A DNA stretch of 64,000 nucleotides from positions 5,952,001-6,016,000 of the forward strand of contig NC_052110.1 of the NCBI RefSeq assembly GCF_012273895.1. Reading direction: 5' to 3'. Under the pieces are notes generated by a model, which worked only from the letters and a program-made list of their open reading frames with translations, was not told where the DNA came from and searched no databases. The stretch comes from Zerene cesonia (taxonomy: Eukaryota > Arthropoda > Insecta > Lepidoptera > Pieridae). Positions 12,801 through 24,348 of this stretch are shown here, piece after piece. The stretch's first letter is position 1. Every line of letters begins with the position of its first letter. The position numbers and the translations under genes are program-made.

Positions 12801-14019
12801 AGGCCAAGCAACATTACGATATCGAGATATTTTTAATTTTTATACAATTTTATAAGAAAGCCCAAAAAAATAAAACATTTAATATGTTTAAATGTTAAAT
12901 TTATGTGACCCAATTCATTAAACTACTTTAAAAACAAGCGTCTTGAAAAAATGATGCAATAGATCAATACTGCCGTCTCAATTATTTTAAAATATTGATT
13001 TGGCATTTGAACTTTTTAACCAAACCGATTTCAAGCTCATACCAGTATATTTACCTTATTTCGATGTGTGATGTTTACAAGACTTATTTATTTAGTAATT
13101 TTTTATAGGCGGGTAATTTTTTTTATTACTTAAATTACAATTTTGTAGATTTTAGGCACATCTTCATACAATCATGTTAAAATTATTATTATAAAGATAT
13201 AAGAGAACAAAATGGGAAAAGGAGTACAATAATTCAGGGTTCACAGGAATTTATTTATACAATTAATTTATAAAATACGAGTAAGTGTTTGAATTGGTTA
13301 AAGAAATCAAATATTTGACACAATATTAAACTATTTAGGTATTATACGAACACCGGTTAATTAATCAGCAAATCATTAGGACAGTTCATCATCATTCATA
13401 ATCATCATCAGCCCATATATGTTCCCACTGCTGGGACACAGTCGCCGGTTTCCTCACGATGATCTCCTTCACCGTGTTGAGCAGTCTTGTTTAAACATAC
13501 GCAGATAAATTGAAAATGAGAATGTGGCTTGTCCTTGAACGCCGATTTAAGTCCGAGGACCTATATATTAGGTGATAGGACAGTTACCAGCAGCCAATGA
13601 ATTTATTTTCTGTTTTCAACCAATCTCAAAAAAGGAGGAAGGTTATATTGTACGTACTTGTTATTTAACTACATTCGGAATCGGTGATATTTTTAAAAAA
13701 TTACTTATTCATAAACACTTAAACGTTAATATGAATAAAAAACGTTTGAAGAATTTTTGTATGAATAGTTTACGACAAACTGACAGCTATTTATCTAAGT
13801 GTAATAAAAACGATTCACCACAAACATTTTGATCAAATCATATTTGATCAGCTTGGTCGATTATGACCTGAACCCTCATATGAGGCCTGTGACCCAGCAG
13901 TGGGAACATAGCTGAAAATGATGAAATATTTCAACAAGTTTCCACATTTTCAGAATAAAAACCGACAATTCTCGATCATAATTATGATTATACGAAAAAC
14001 ACTTTATTAATTAAAACCT
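9846..14019. other. gene-poor interval between the convergent 3' ends of ZCCHC10 and MCM2
   Basis: Contains the ZCCHC10 3' UTR (several AATAAA motifs up to about 10730), a CTAG-ended repeat near 11295-11444, and RTE-type LINE tails near 11562-11675, 13385-13545 and 13845-13925. The rest is AT-rich sequence. Open frames here are short and lack coding character; I see no gene. Confidence 0.6.
14003..14008 (-). terminator. polyadenylation signal AATAAA close to the MCM2 stop
   Basis: On the minus strand AATAAA lies 11 nt beyond the stop codon at 14020-14022. If used, the MCM2 3' UTR is very short. Other signals lie further downstream. Confidence 0.4.
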
Positions 14020-17000
14020 CTATGCAGATGTAGGCACTTCTGGCAATGTGTGTACAATAACCTTCCTCTTGGCATCAAACACGAAATTATTCATTTGAAA
14101 TATCCGGCTACCGTAAAACGGTTTTAAATCCGTTATATTGATCTGTCTCGCTCGCTCCAAGAGGTCTCTCTCTGATATCTCGATGGTGGACTGTGAGTAG
14201 TTGTGCAGGCCTCGCATGTAGGCTAATTGGTCTATGGTCAGCTGCCGTAGAATGTAGTAAAGCAGTTCGCTGTGATCCTTCTTATAGGAGAGATACTTCT
14301 GGAATGTCTGAAAGAATTGATTTTCATCAGTATTTTCTTTCCCATTAAATCTTTAATGAAAAAAAAAAAGTATTTTCTTTATTTGCAATAACAAACAGTG
14401 GAACAATAAGATACTATACAAGAACAATAGTCTAGAAACAAAAAAAAAAACAGTTTACCACTAAAGCAGTAAGCTAGTAGAAAAGCAGAGTAGCAAGGAA
14501 ATAGACTAATAGACATGTAGAGCAATAGAGCAGTATACTAGTAGCGCAGTAGAGCAGTAGAGAAATAGACTAATAGACAGGTTGAGCAGTAGGTAAGCAG
14601 AGCAGAAGAGCAGAAGAACAGTAGAGCTGGAGAGCTATAGAGCAATAGAGCGGGAGAGTCAAAGAGCAAAATAGAGCAATAGATCTGTAGAGCTGTAGAA
14701 TTGTAGAGCAGTAGACTAGTAGAGCAGTAGAGCAGCATACCTGTCGCATGGCCCGCATGACGCTGTACTTCTGCGTGTCGACGAAGCTCTCGAGCATGGT
14801 GCGGATGGCGAGGTTGACGTCATCCTCGTTGACCTGCGCGCGCAGGTGCATCCGCGCGTGCGCCTCGCTCATGCGGATCACTGCGAATCGGGAAGGACAT
14901 TCGTTTAAAACAATATAAATGTGGCCAAGCCAAAAAAAACTTATGGTTTATTTATTGCTGACCTAAGGTCAATGGGAGGAAGAATCAATTCCAATTCTAC
15001 AATAAGACCAATCATCAACAATTTCCAAACAAACATAAAAAGATGCTCATCTCGATCGGTTGAAAATCCACGGACTAGTCACTACTATTAAAATAAATGA
15101 AAGATTCAGATAAATTGAAAGAATTCGTTTTTGGGACGCCGAAACTCGGCCTTTAATCGATTAAATTGTTTCGAATATAAATAGAAGAATGCTTGTCACT
15201 ACATTGGGCTGAGTAAATCTCTAAATAATTATATGCTACTTGGTTATTAATATAAAAAAGACACTAAAAAATAAGTATATAAAAACAGTGTCCCTTGCAG
15301 CCAAAAGCAGAACTTTAGATCATACGATTCACAAGGTAACCCTCATGTCTCGACATTATAATATCTTATCCTCATGTCTCGACATTATAATATCGTATGA
15401 TAAAAAAAAATATATATTATCTCACCAGATTCAATATGTCTGACGGTGATTGGAAGACTGCCGGTGGCGAGGGACTCCTGTCGCAACTGACTATACATTT
15501 TCGCCACTTTGTCTTGGTCCATGTTCTAAAAATATTATAGGAACAAGTGAAAAACAATTATGATACAATGATGAAAAAGTTTTTATAACACCTGCAAACG
15601 CATGCATACCGAAACTATTATTAACGTTTTCTTTTGCCCATCCAGGTGTAAGGGATATATTAATTCATTACATGTATATTGCAAATCATACTTTAATTAA
15701 TTGTCCATAAAATCCTATGAAATACAATAAAAATTGTGATATAAATTACAAAAGAAAAGGTAACAATAGGTTATTATTTCTAGCTAGTCAAATGTATTGT
15801 TCATTTGACACACTAGTACACAAGTAAATGATTATTAAAGAGAAGACCACAACTTTTTTGTAGTTTTCCACCAGGAATCGAATCCTGGTCAGTTTTAATC
15901 TCGCGCATAACCACTAGACCAGTCAAAATGATTAAACATGATATAAATCAAAATATATTACCTGTAATTTAGGATGTACATTCTCTCTGGCGTACACTAT
16001 GTACTTCTTAAGCATATCTTGAGGCAGCGAGTTGTCGTCTTCATTATTTTCATCTAGTGTGGTCCCTTTCTGTGTGGGGTGGTGCCTTATGTGCGAGCTC
16101 ACTACGAACCTGTCGATATTTGGAAATTTTAATTATTTTCACGGTAATAATAAAACAACCATACAAACACTTGTAATGTGCTCCAATGCGTACGGATGCG
16201 ACATTATTAATAATTAGTTTTATACTATTAAATGCAATTTATGAAGATTTCTAATTTTTTCAATTGAAGAATATAAAAAGTAACAGTCATAATAACATCA
16301 TATATATTAAACACATACACATATTAAATTATTTTGATGATTCGCATCGAAGCTATAATTGTCTTGTCTTGCCTTTCAATTGTCTGGAAGAAATGGCTTA
16401 TGTCCATTAGGCTGCCAAATGTACACTGAAATCGCGTAACCTTGATTTGTCATACTTCACTGTGTACAGTGAAGTATAAATAAATAAACAACACCACCTT
16501 CTGTGGGTCGTGAAAAGGCAAGGCTATAATTTCATTCCTAACCATCTTTGAAAAATAGTGATAGAAAATAAATCCTAATATCATATTAATAAATCAGCTA
16601 TGCGGGTAAAGAAAAAAAAATCGCCCCATCCATTCTTCCCTGCATATATGTATATTCAACGACCCACCAGGTCCATCGCCCGCCCGGGGACATATAAAAA
16701 AAAAACAGTAGCAGTCGTGGGAATGCCGATAGAAGTGAAAACGGAACTATTAAGTTGAGAGTAATTAAAACTATATGCAAAAATTATATGAAATTTTTTA
16801 TGTTTTATTTATTAGTTACATATGATAGGTTAAACAAATCATGAACAAAATATAAATACAAAGTAGTTGAAAAAATAATTAATATACAATTATCTTAATT
16901 ATACATAGTATTTATATTTACACGAATTTCAATGAATTGAAGTTGCTACTGCGCGTGCGCTAGTCTGGCTCTCCATAGCTATAGATATACTATTATCATT

Positions 17001-20000
17001 AGCATGTCGGTGACGCGAACCGAGGATTTTACCCTCTACCAAAACGCTCAACGCGCCTAAAGAAGTTTTCACTTCAAAAAAAATAAAAAGAAAAGGTACC
17101 TGGCCAAGTGCGCGTCCTGCATGTGGTGCGGCTCGTCGCGCACGACGCACAGCACGTCGAAGCGCGACAGCAGCGGGTCGGCGAGGTTCACGTTCTCGGA
17201 GAACGTCAGCGACGCGTCGTACCGCCCGCCGATCGGGTTCGCCGCCGCTATCACCGAGCACCTGCACGTTGGATTCACTATATAATCCTACTAATCCTAC
17301 TAATCCTACTAATCCTGCTAATCCTACTAATATTATAAATCCGAAAGTTTGTAAGGATGTGTGTGTGTGTTTGTTGCTCTTTCACACAAAAGCTACTGAA
17401 ACCATTGCAATGAAATTTATATAGCTGGACATCTGGAATGACACATAGGTAACTTCTTATCCCGATATTCCTACGGAATACATGGTTGCCGTTGTGTGAA
17501 ATCCCGTATCCCCAAGTGGGGTATGGGGCAAATGATGTACATCTATTTCACTGATCGATTATCTTTAGGTAATTAGCTTACTGTCTCCTGCCAGACCGAG
17601 ACATTTTTTTTTTGTTCGTCCTCACCGGGAATTGAACCCAGGACCGAGGAGTTCTATTCTACGCTCACGCGTTAACCACCGTACCAAGAAAGCGGTCAAA
17701 TTGCCGTTTAAGCCAATAAATACTGTTTTATTACATTTATGATTAATAGGATATCTTAATATGTCTTTCTTTAATAGGATGTATCTTACATTTCTTTCCC
17801 TTGTTTGCATGTAATTTTTCATGTGGCAATAGTCCAATTTTATAGTAGTATATAGGAAAGCTAGTTTTCTATATAATATCTCCCGCCTATAAATTTATTG
17901 TAACACACTTACCTAGCATGTAACGAGGTCACAATACCAGCCTTAGATATGGATATAGACTGCTGTTCCATCGCTTCATGTATGGAGGTTCTGTCTTGGT
18001 CATTCATTTTGTCGAACTCGTCTATGAGACACACTCCGCGGTCCGCTAGTACTAACGCGCCGGCTTCTAATGTCCAATCTCTGTCAATTATTAGGTTATT
18101 CATTGATTTATTTGGACATCCAGATATATAAATAATGAATTTAATGGAAATTCCAGAATCTCATAGATTTATTTAAATAAAATATACTTTTCTAGATTGT
18201 GTGAATTCTGAACATGGGATGTCTGGGATTTAACATTGGAGGGTACAACCTCATAGTTATTGGTTAGTTCTGCAGTGACAAACCCAAAAACATACAATTG
18301 AATTGAGAATGTCCTCCTCCTTTTTTTGAGGTCGGTTAATATTATTCTAATTGCGTAATGTTCATTACAAAGTTACCTTGTAGTGGGGTTCTTCCTCACA
18401 TAGGCAGTTAGACCGACAGCACTGGCGCCTTGTCCGGTAGTGAATATTGCTCTCGGTGCTATCTGAAAAAATATTTCAAAATTATACATTAACCCTAACT
18501 ACTCACATTATAAATGAGAAAATGTTCGTCGGTCTTTCATCCGCGTCGCAACGGAGAGATTTTTGATGTCTCTTTTGGCTGTAGTTAGATGGGATGATAG
18601 AGTGAGAAATTTTAGCGAGGTGAATAATACCCATGAGAATGTCCATTGACTACGCGAGCGAAGCCGCGGGCGGATGGTTGTTAGTAAATAATTTATATAC
18701 TGATATGGTAAAGACTATCGAATGTATTAAAGCGTGTTCCCTCCATGTATTTCATAGATACCAAGTGTATGGTGTGTCATTGTCTTAGCATCTTTATGAT
18801 TTAATAGATATAATAGATATAGTAAGAGTTAAATAGATATAAGAAGGGAATTTTTATCACATGAATTATATACATAATATAGTGATAGCAGTAAAACAAA
18901 CTAACCTTTTCTGTGTATTTAAGGAACTGTGACTTGGCTGTCCCTGGATCTCCACATATAAGCACATTTATATCACCTCGCACTTTATGTTTATCACCTA
19001 AAAAAAATAATATTTAATAAAACTCTTATTTTATATTTAAAAAGGGCGGAATATTATATCTTATCTTATCTTATATCTTTAAACGAGCAATTCTTGTATA
19101 TATATATATATTTATATAATTGGAATCTCGGAATTGGCTCCAACGATTTTCATGAAATTTAGTATATAGGGGGTTTCGGGGGCGATAAGTCGATCTAGCT
19201 AGGAATCTTTTTTAGAAAATGTCATATTCGTGTTTTATTCGTGTTTTATCGATTTAAACTTACTTTTTTAACAAATAGGGGGCGTTTGAGTAGTCCCAAT
19301 TTATTATGACTCTTCCTGACATCTATTGGCGAATAATAATACTATAAATGCGAAAGTTTGTGAGGATGGATGCATATGTATGTGTGCGTCTGTTACTCTA
19401 TCACGCAAAAACTACTGAACCGATTGCAATGAAATTTGCTTCGTAGATAGCTGGACCACTGAAATAACATATAGGCACTTTTTATACCGATCTTCCTACG
19501 GGATATGGACTTCCGCGATTTCAACCGCGGGTCACAGCTAGTCAATAGTAACTAACTACCAGCAATTATTTCCATTAACTACAAAGTTTTTTCTATTGAA
19601 CATGAGATTAAATAAAGTATTAAGAATTGTTTTTACCTGGATTCTTAGGTTCACCACCAAACAAGGCCAACGCCAAACCCCTTTTGATATAATCATGTCC
19701 ATATATAGACGGAGCAATACTCTGAACAATTCTCTCTCCAATTTGTGGATCCTTTGATAACTTTATTATATTCGCTACATCTTCATCTGTTAACGACTCA
19801 ACAATGTGCTTACAATCTTTAACAACTATGTAATTTGCTATTATCACAGTCGCAAATACTGGAAAACCCTATATGAGAAGGAATCAAATTAAAAACCACT
19901 AAATGTAAAAAATACATACTAAACTGGCATATTACAATTTTAGTACAAGTTTAAATATTTCTTAATTATAGACGATAGAGAATTACTAAGTATTATGATT

Positions 20001-23000
20001 TTAAATGGGATTTTTCAATCTAAATCTTATTTAAAATAATAAAAGATTCACAAAATTAAATCATTTTAAATTTTGATGATCCCTCTCATTTGACATGTGT
20101 GTTAGTACTATTTATAAAAACTATTTATTATTATTACTTTACTATTTATTATTATATGAACTTATAACTCAGGTTCCATTAAGTATACATATATGTTTTT
20201 CTCTTAATTCCATAACATATTCTGAAGACTGAAGAAACTTGTGAGGATTTTTCTCTGATTACTAAACTTGTATTGTCAATAGCTTTAGCTAACAAACTCA
20301 CCTGTTCTGTGTTCAACGAGCCATCATAATTATTAGTATATATTCCTGTTAGGTCCACCTCATCACCAGGCTTGCATCTATCACATAAATCAGCTAACAG
20401 GATGCAATCTTTGCTTCTAGGAATCCGGCCAGCGGGGATCCTGCCAGGGGACTCTTGTATTGTCACCTTTTGGTAGTTGCGGTATACTGTTTGTTCCATG
20501 TTTACCTAGAAAAGTTATAAGTATACTTTTGAAAGTAGAGTACTATATAAATTCCTATGAAAATTTAAAATTAAAAAAAAAAAAAAATTAAAAACACATT
20601 TACTATGTTTCCTTAAAATTAATTTTGTTAAAGTAATAAATATATATGAAGATAGAAGGAGGCATTTGCCACCTACAAAACTTACATGGAAAATTGTAGT
20701 TAAAGAACAATGTACAAAATAAGGATGTGACATATGATGGGTAATAGATAAATTTGTATCTACTCACCATAAATGGTCCAGCACTTTGACACTCCGGACA
20801 AGACCCTGGTTTCACTTCTGAATTCTGAGATTGAACAAATGGCCCCAAAATATATCCACATCTGTTACAATCATATTTAACAACTGACAATTGTGGCAGC
20901 ACACCAGTAGTGGATGTTATAACACCCACAGTCCTAACCAACTGGTTCAAATGAAGCTTCCGGAATGTTCTTAACTCTTCTATGAGTGGCAAATCGGAAA
21001 TCCGCACATGAATCTCTGACGTCACGCGTTCGTAGCTTGGGAATATCTGTAGTACGATTTCTTTGGCCACTTCATCGAATATCTGTAGCATTTGAAAAGG
21101 AGCTTCCGGAAGGAAGTAGGCTAGAACTTGTTCCCTTCGAGCGAGGACATCAAATTCCACATGAAATGATGCTTGATTGTGTTCGCACATACGACGTATG
21201 CGGTCTTTGTATACGTATTGTTCTTTACTATTTGTGTATGTGCGTAGGAAGTTCTTGAATCTGAAATATGGCCCAACAGTTATGTTTTGTGAATCAATGA
21301 GAAATGAAAAACACTACCAAGGCAAAACTTAAAGCTAATTGGCACAAAAAATTAAGATAATGATACACACTGATGTATTCCATAATCAATCTAAGCACTA
21401 TTCATAAAATATAGTTGTAACATGTAACATAATTAAAAATTCAATGTCTGTGTTATCTTAAGTGTGTTTTATATAATTTTCCCATACCAATCTACTTGTC
21501 ACATAGTATTCAGAACACAAGAACTCCTTAAAATTGGACTTTTATCAATATATACACAAAATTTTTCAAATGAAAGCTACACATAATGTATTACACACCT
21601 ATTAGCAATTTCAGTCCTAGGTCCCAACATTGACACCCACTCCTTGGTTGTATAACCCTTGGTGTCTTCCAAGTTTTCAATACTCTCTATACCTTCTTCT
21701 ACCTGCTCTTCTGTACCCGTAGCGGCTTTTTCCGCTGCTCTCCGACGTTTTGCACGAGGTGCATCACCACTCTCTTCATCTGATTCATCTAGAACAGCAA
21801 ATGGAAAAAATTAAAGCTAAAAGCAAAATTAAAAAAAAAAGCATAAACGTGATTGAGTACATTTGCTTGTAATATATTATAAAATGAGTTATTGTATATA
21901 ATTATAATATGATAAATACTGCCAAGTAAAAAGTATAAATACTTTATTAGGATAAAGTTGTATAATGTGTCTGTCATGGAATCTAAATTTACTCAGCCCT
22001 TCAGTTTTGGAGTCCCATTTCGTAAAAGACTAGGCTTTTAACTGAATTTCACTGTTAGCAGTATCATACACACAGGAATTATTGGACACCTTAATGGTAT
22101 TATGTGTTTGACTAACATGTAGCTATAAATTTAACTCAACAGATTTTTATGATTTATTAATTATAAATAAATTATTTTTGAATTTATAGGCACATCACCA
22201 CTGCTTAAAACGGTGAAGGAAAACATAGTGAGGAAACCTGCATGTCCAAGATTCAAAAAAGTTCAATGACATCTGACATCTGCTGACCCGCACTTGGCCA
22301 GCATGGTGGATTATGGCCTGAACCCTCATAGGAGGCCTATGTCCCAGCAGTGGGAATGTATGGGCTAATGATGACGATAATTATTTTTGCATATGTAGAA
22401 TATCAAGCTCTCTTACCATATAACAGTCCCCTATCATCTCTCCTCATTCTGCCTTCATCTCTGTCCCTCCGCTGTAGTTCTCGTTCAGCCGCCATGCGAT
22501 CATCAATTGACATGTTATCATAGTCTTCGTCATCCAGGTCCTCAGCATCGTACCGATCCAACGCTGGCATTGGACGATAATCACTATAGAGAAAAAATAT
22601 GTTTGAAAAATATATCAGTATGGGTAAGGCATTTACCCATACACATTACACAATAGAATCTAATGGTTAAGAAGATCAAGACATATTTCTAAGATAAGAT
22701 AAATAAAACAATTTATCTTTTTATTTGATGTAAGTGTAAGAACACTTACTAACTGCCCTTAGAAATTTAATTGGTTAAAAGAGAACGTACATAACATATT
22801 TAAATTATTTACTTAATTTGCTGAAAGATCATATGAATTGTATTTTGAACTTTTACAACTTATCTGTTTGGGTATTTATGTTTACTCTATACATACATGG
22901 CATTATCATATTATACTCACGCTTCCATATTATCATTGAACAATTCTTCTCCATCCTCTTCCTCTTCATCAGCGGGATTATCACCAAGTATAGCACCTTC

Positions 23001-23090
23001 ATCTTCAAACATTTCATACTCCCTAGCCGGCGATGTCATACGCGATCTGGCTCCATCTCTGTCTGACGGAGTATCAGGAATTGGGGAACT
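14020..23090 (-). CDS. Mcm2: DNA replication licensing factor MCM2
   Basis: Fourteen coding exons on the minus strand: 22921-23090, 22417-22583, 21599-21788, 20768-21260, 20302-20505, 19637-19868, 18906-18997, 18377-18462, 17913-18080, 17100-17261, 15962-16109, 15426-15525, 14741-14880 and 14020-14307. All phases match and give 879 residues (human 904). MCM2 is one of six subunits of the MCM2-7 replicative helicase. Seen: an acidic N-terminal tail; a zinc finger with C307, C310, C330, C333; Walker A GDPGTAKS (501-508); Walker B LIDEF with DE at 565-566; arginine finger SRFD (633-636); and an intact C-terminal winged-helix region. The initiator Met is not in these exons. The first visible exon starts in phase 0 at SSPIPDTP, so a tiny upstream exon must supply it. 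An ATG directly before a GT occurs at 23242-23244 and at 23151-23153. The gene is head-to-head with PERK. Confidence 0.97.
14465..14738. repeat. minisatellite, about 10-bp AGCAGTAGA-type units
   Basis: Degenerate array of GTAGAGCA/GTAGACTA words over 270 bp, ending 2-3 bp from the MCM2 exon border at 14741. Confidence 0.85.
15858..15928 (-). mobile_element. tRNA-like SINE head or tRNA pseudogene
   Basis: On the minus strand it reads TGGTCTAGTGG (A-box) then GGATTCGATTCC (B-box) about 35 nt later, without a complete cloverleaf that I could fold. It lies in an MCM2 intron. Confidence 0.45.
17282..17497 (+). mobile_element. family A element, truncated by a SINE
   Basis: Starts with about five 9-bp ATCCTACTA units, then the family A body; its CTAG end is missing where the family T SINE begins. 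Confidence 0.6.
17498..17700 (-). mobile_element. tRNA-derived SINE (family T)
   Basis: Reverse-oriented copy of the element at 1-190, including the B-box and the tail with CCCCA..GGGG blocks. It interrupts a CTAG-family A element in an MCM2 intron. Confidence 0.75.
19085..19345 (+). repeat. second copy of the 1290-1600 composite repeat
   Basis: Same (TA)n tract, CTCGGAATTGGCTCC body and one ATCTATTGGCGAATAATAAT unit; MCM2 intron. Confidence 0.75.
19327..19543 (+). mobile_element. family A element
   Basis: Body and terminal CACAGCTAG|T as in the full-length copy; joined at its left end to a unit shared with 1461-1595. Confidence 0.6.
22185..22390 (+). mobile_element. RTE-type LINE 3' tail
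   Basis: Ends GTCCCAGCAGTGGGAATGTA then an ATGATG-rich tail, as RTE clade elements do. The same block recurs at 29330-29530 (+), 11562-11675 (+), 13845-13925 (+), 13385-13545 (-) and 47240-47295. Confidence 0.5.
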
Positions 23091-24348
23091 CTAAACACAC
23101 AAACAACAAATGAAACTACATTAACATGCTAAATCGTCACTTAATCACACCATAAAAGAAAAACCTTCATATAAAAGCACATAATTTTTTTTTGGTTAGT
23201 TTCGCATTCCGTTAGTACAAATGGCCAAATATATAACGAACCATTTTAACCCGATTTGTCTTGTGATGACGCTTCAAATTTAAATTCACAAAACAACAAT
23301 GTTTTTGCGTATGCAAGCTATTTATTTAAAATTATTGTTTTCTTGCAATTAGCTCGCTCACAAACTTTCTGTTACTTTTGACAATTGGTCAAAATGCGCG
23401 CGAATTTACTATAATACAGATAAAATGTATAGATACAAATTGCAGACTAAGGACGGCAACCTGCGACGTGTCGAAAGAATCTAGATAGGTACCTATTTTA
23501 GATACTTTGCTCGATTAATTCCTTATCAGGAAACACTGTCAATTATTATTGTAATAACATAGGGTGTGTTTTATTTATTTCCAAAGTCTACGGATTGAGC
23601 CTGGCTAGGAGTATGGATTTTTCTAAAATCTTTTAAATATGGGAAGCGTAACACAGCAGCATGCTGCTATTTCACGCTGATCTTTTGTGGGGGTATTGTA
23701 CCGTCTACGATGCGAGCTGGTCCAATTCGTTCCGAAGCGTACTCGACCCACATACTCAAATACATCAACTTACCGGCAAGCAAACCGATATTGCCTATCA
23801 GTTCAAAATTGTTACGTCAGGTCTTCGCGAGTTGAATCATATAAAAAGTTGTAATAAAGTTCTTATTATATGCATGTTTATAAACCATCCTCAGTGCTAA
23901 TAGTTTTTCTTTTCTTATCAATTAATTGTGAGATAAAAAAAAAAACATTTTTTTATTTGTTCCTCAAACTTATCATATGATAATGCATATTTTGTCAGTT
24001 TTCCTGTATATTCATTTTTTTTCATGCATGTTTTAAGCTTTGTGTTTTGCTTATAATAATTCCTTACAAGGTATACAGGTAAAATATACGTAGGTAATTA
24101 GATTTAATTCTCTTCTATGATAGATAGATTTACGGGACATTAATAGGACAAGTGACATTCCGATAGACTGAGTCATAAAGTCACAATGACAACTGACAGT
24201 TTACGTGGAAGTGTGTGAGTGATCGTCTGTGTTGTTTATTTTGTAGTCTTCTCAAGTTAAAACTTGTAATTTCAAATCGAAGTTTCGTAATAAAAAACTC
24301 CCGTGTGAAGGGGTTTGCGATGTCCACATATAATTTAGCAATAATAAT
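23091..24348. promoter_or_regulatory. divergent region between MCM2 and PERK
   Basis: About 1.26 kb separate the first visible MCM2 exon from the PERK start codon. It should hold both promoters, the missing MCM2 first exon and the PERK 5' UTR. No specific element is claimed. Confidence 0.4.

Noticed and set aside
14538..14738. Leu/Ser/Tyr-rich open frame on the minus strand
   Set aside because: Lies in the minisatellite of an MCM2 intron; repeat-driven.
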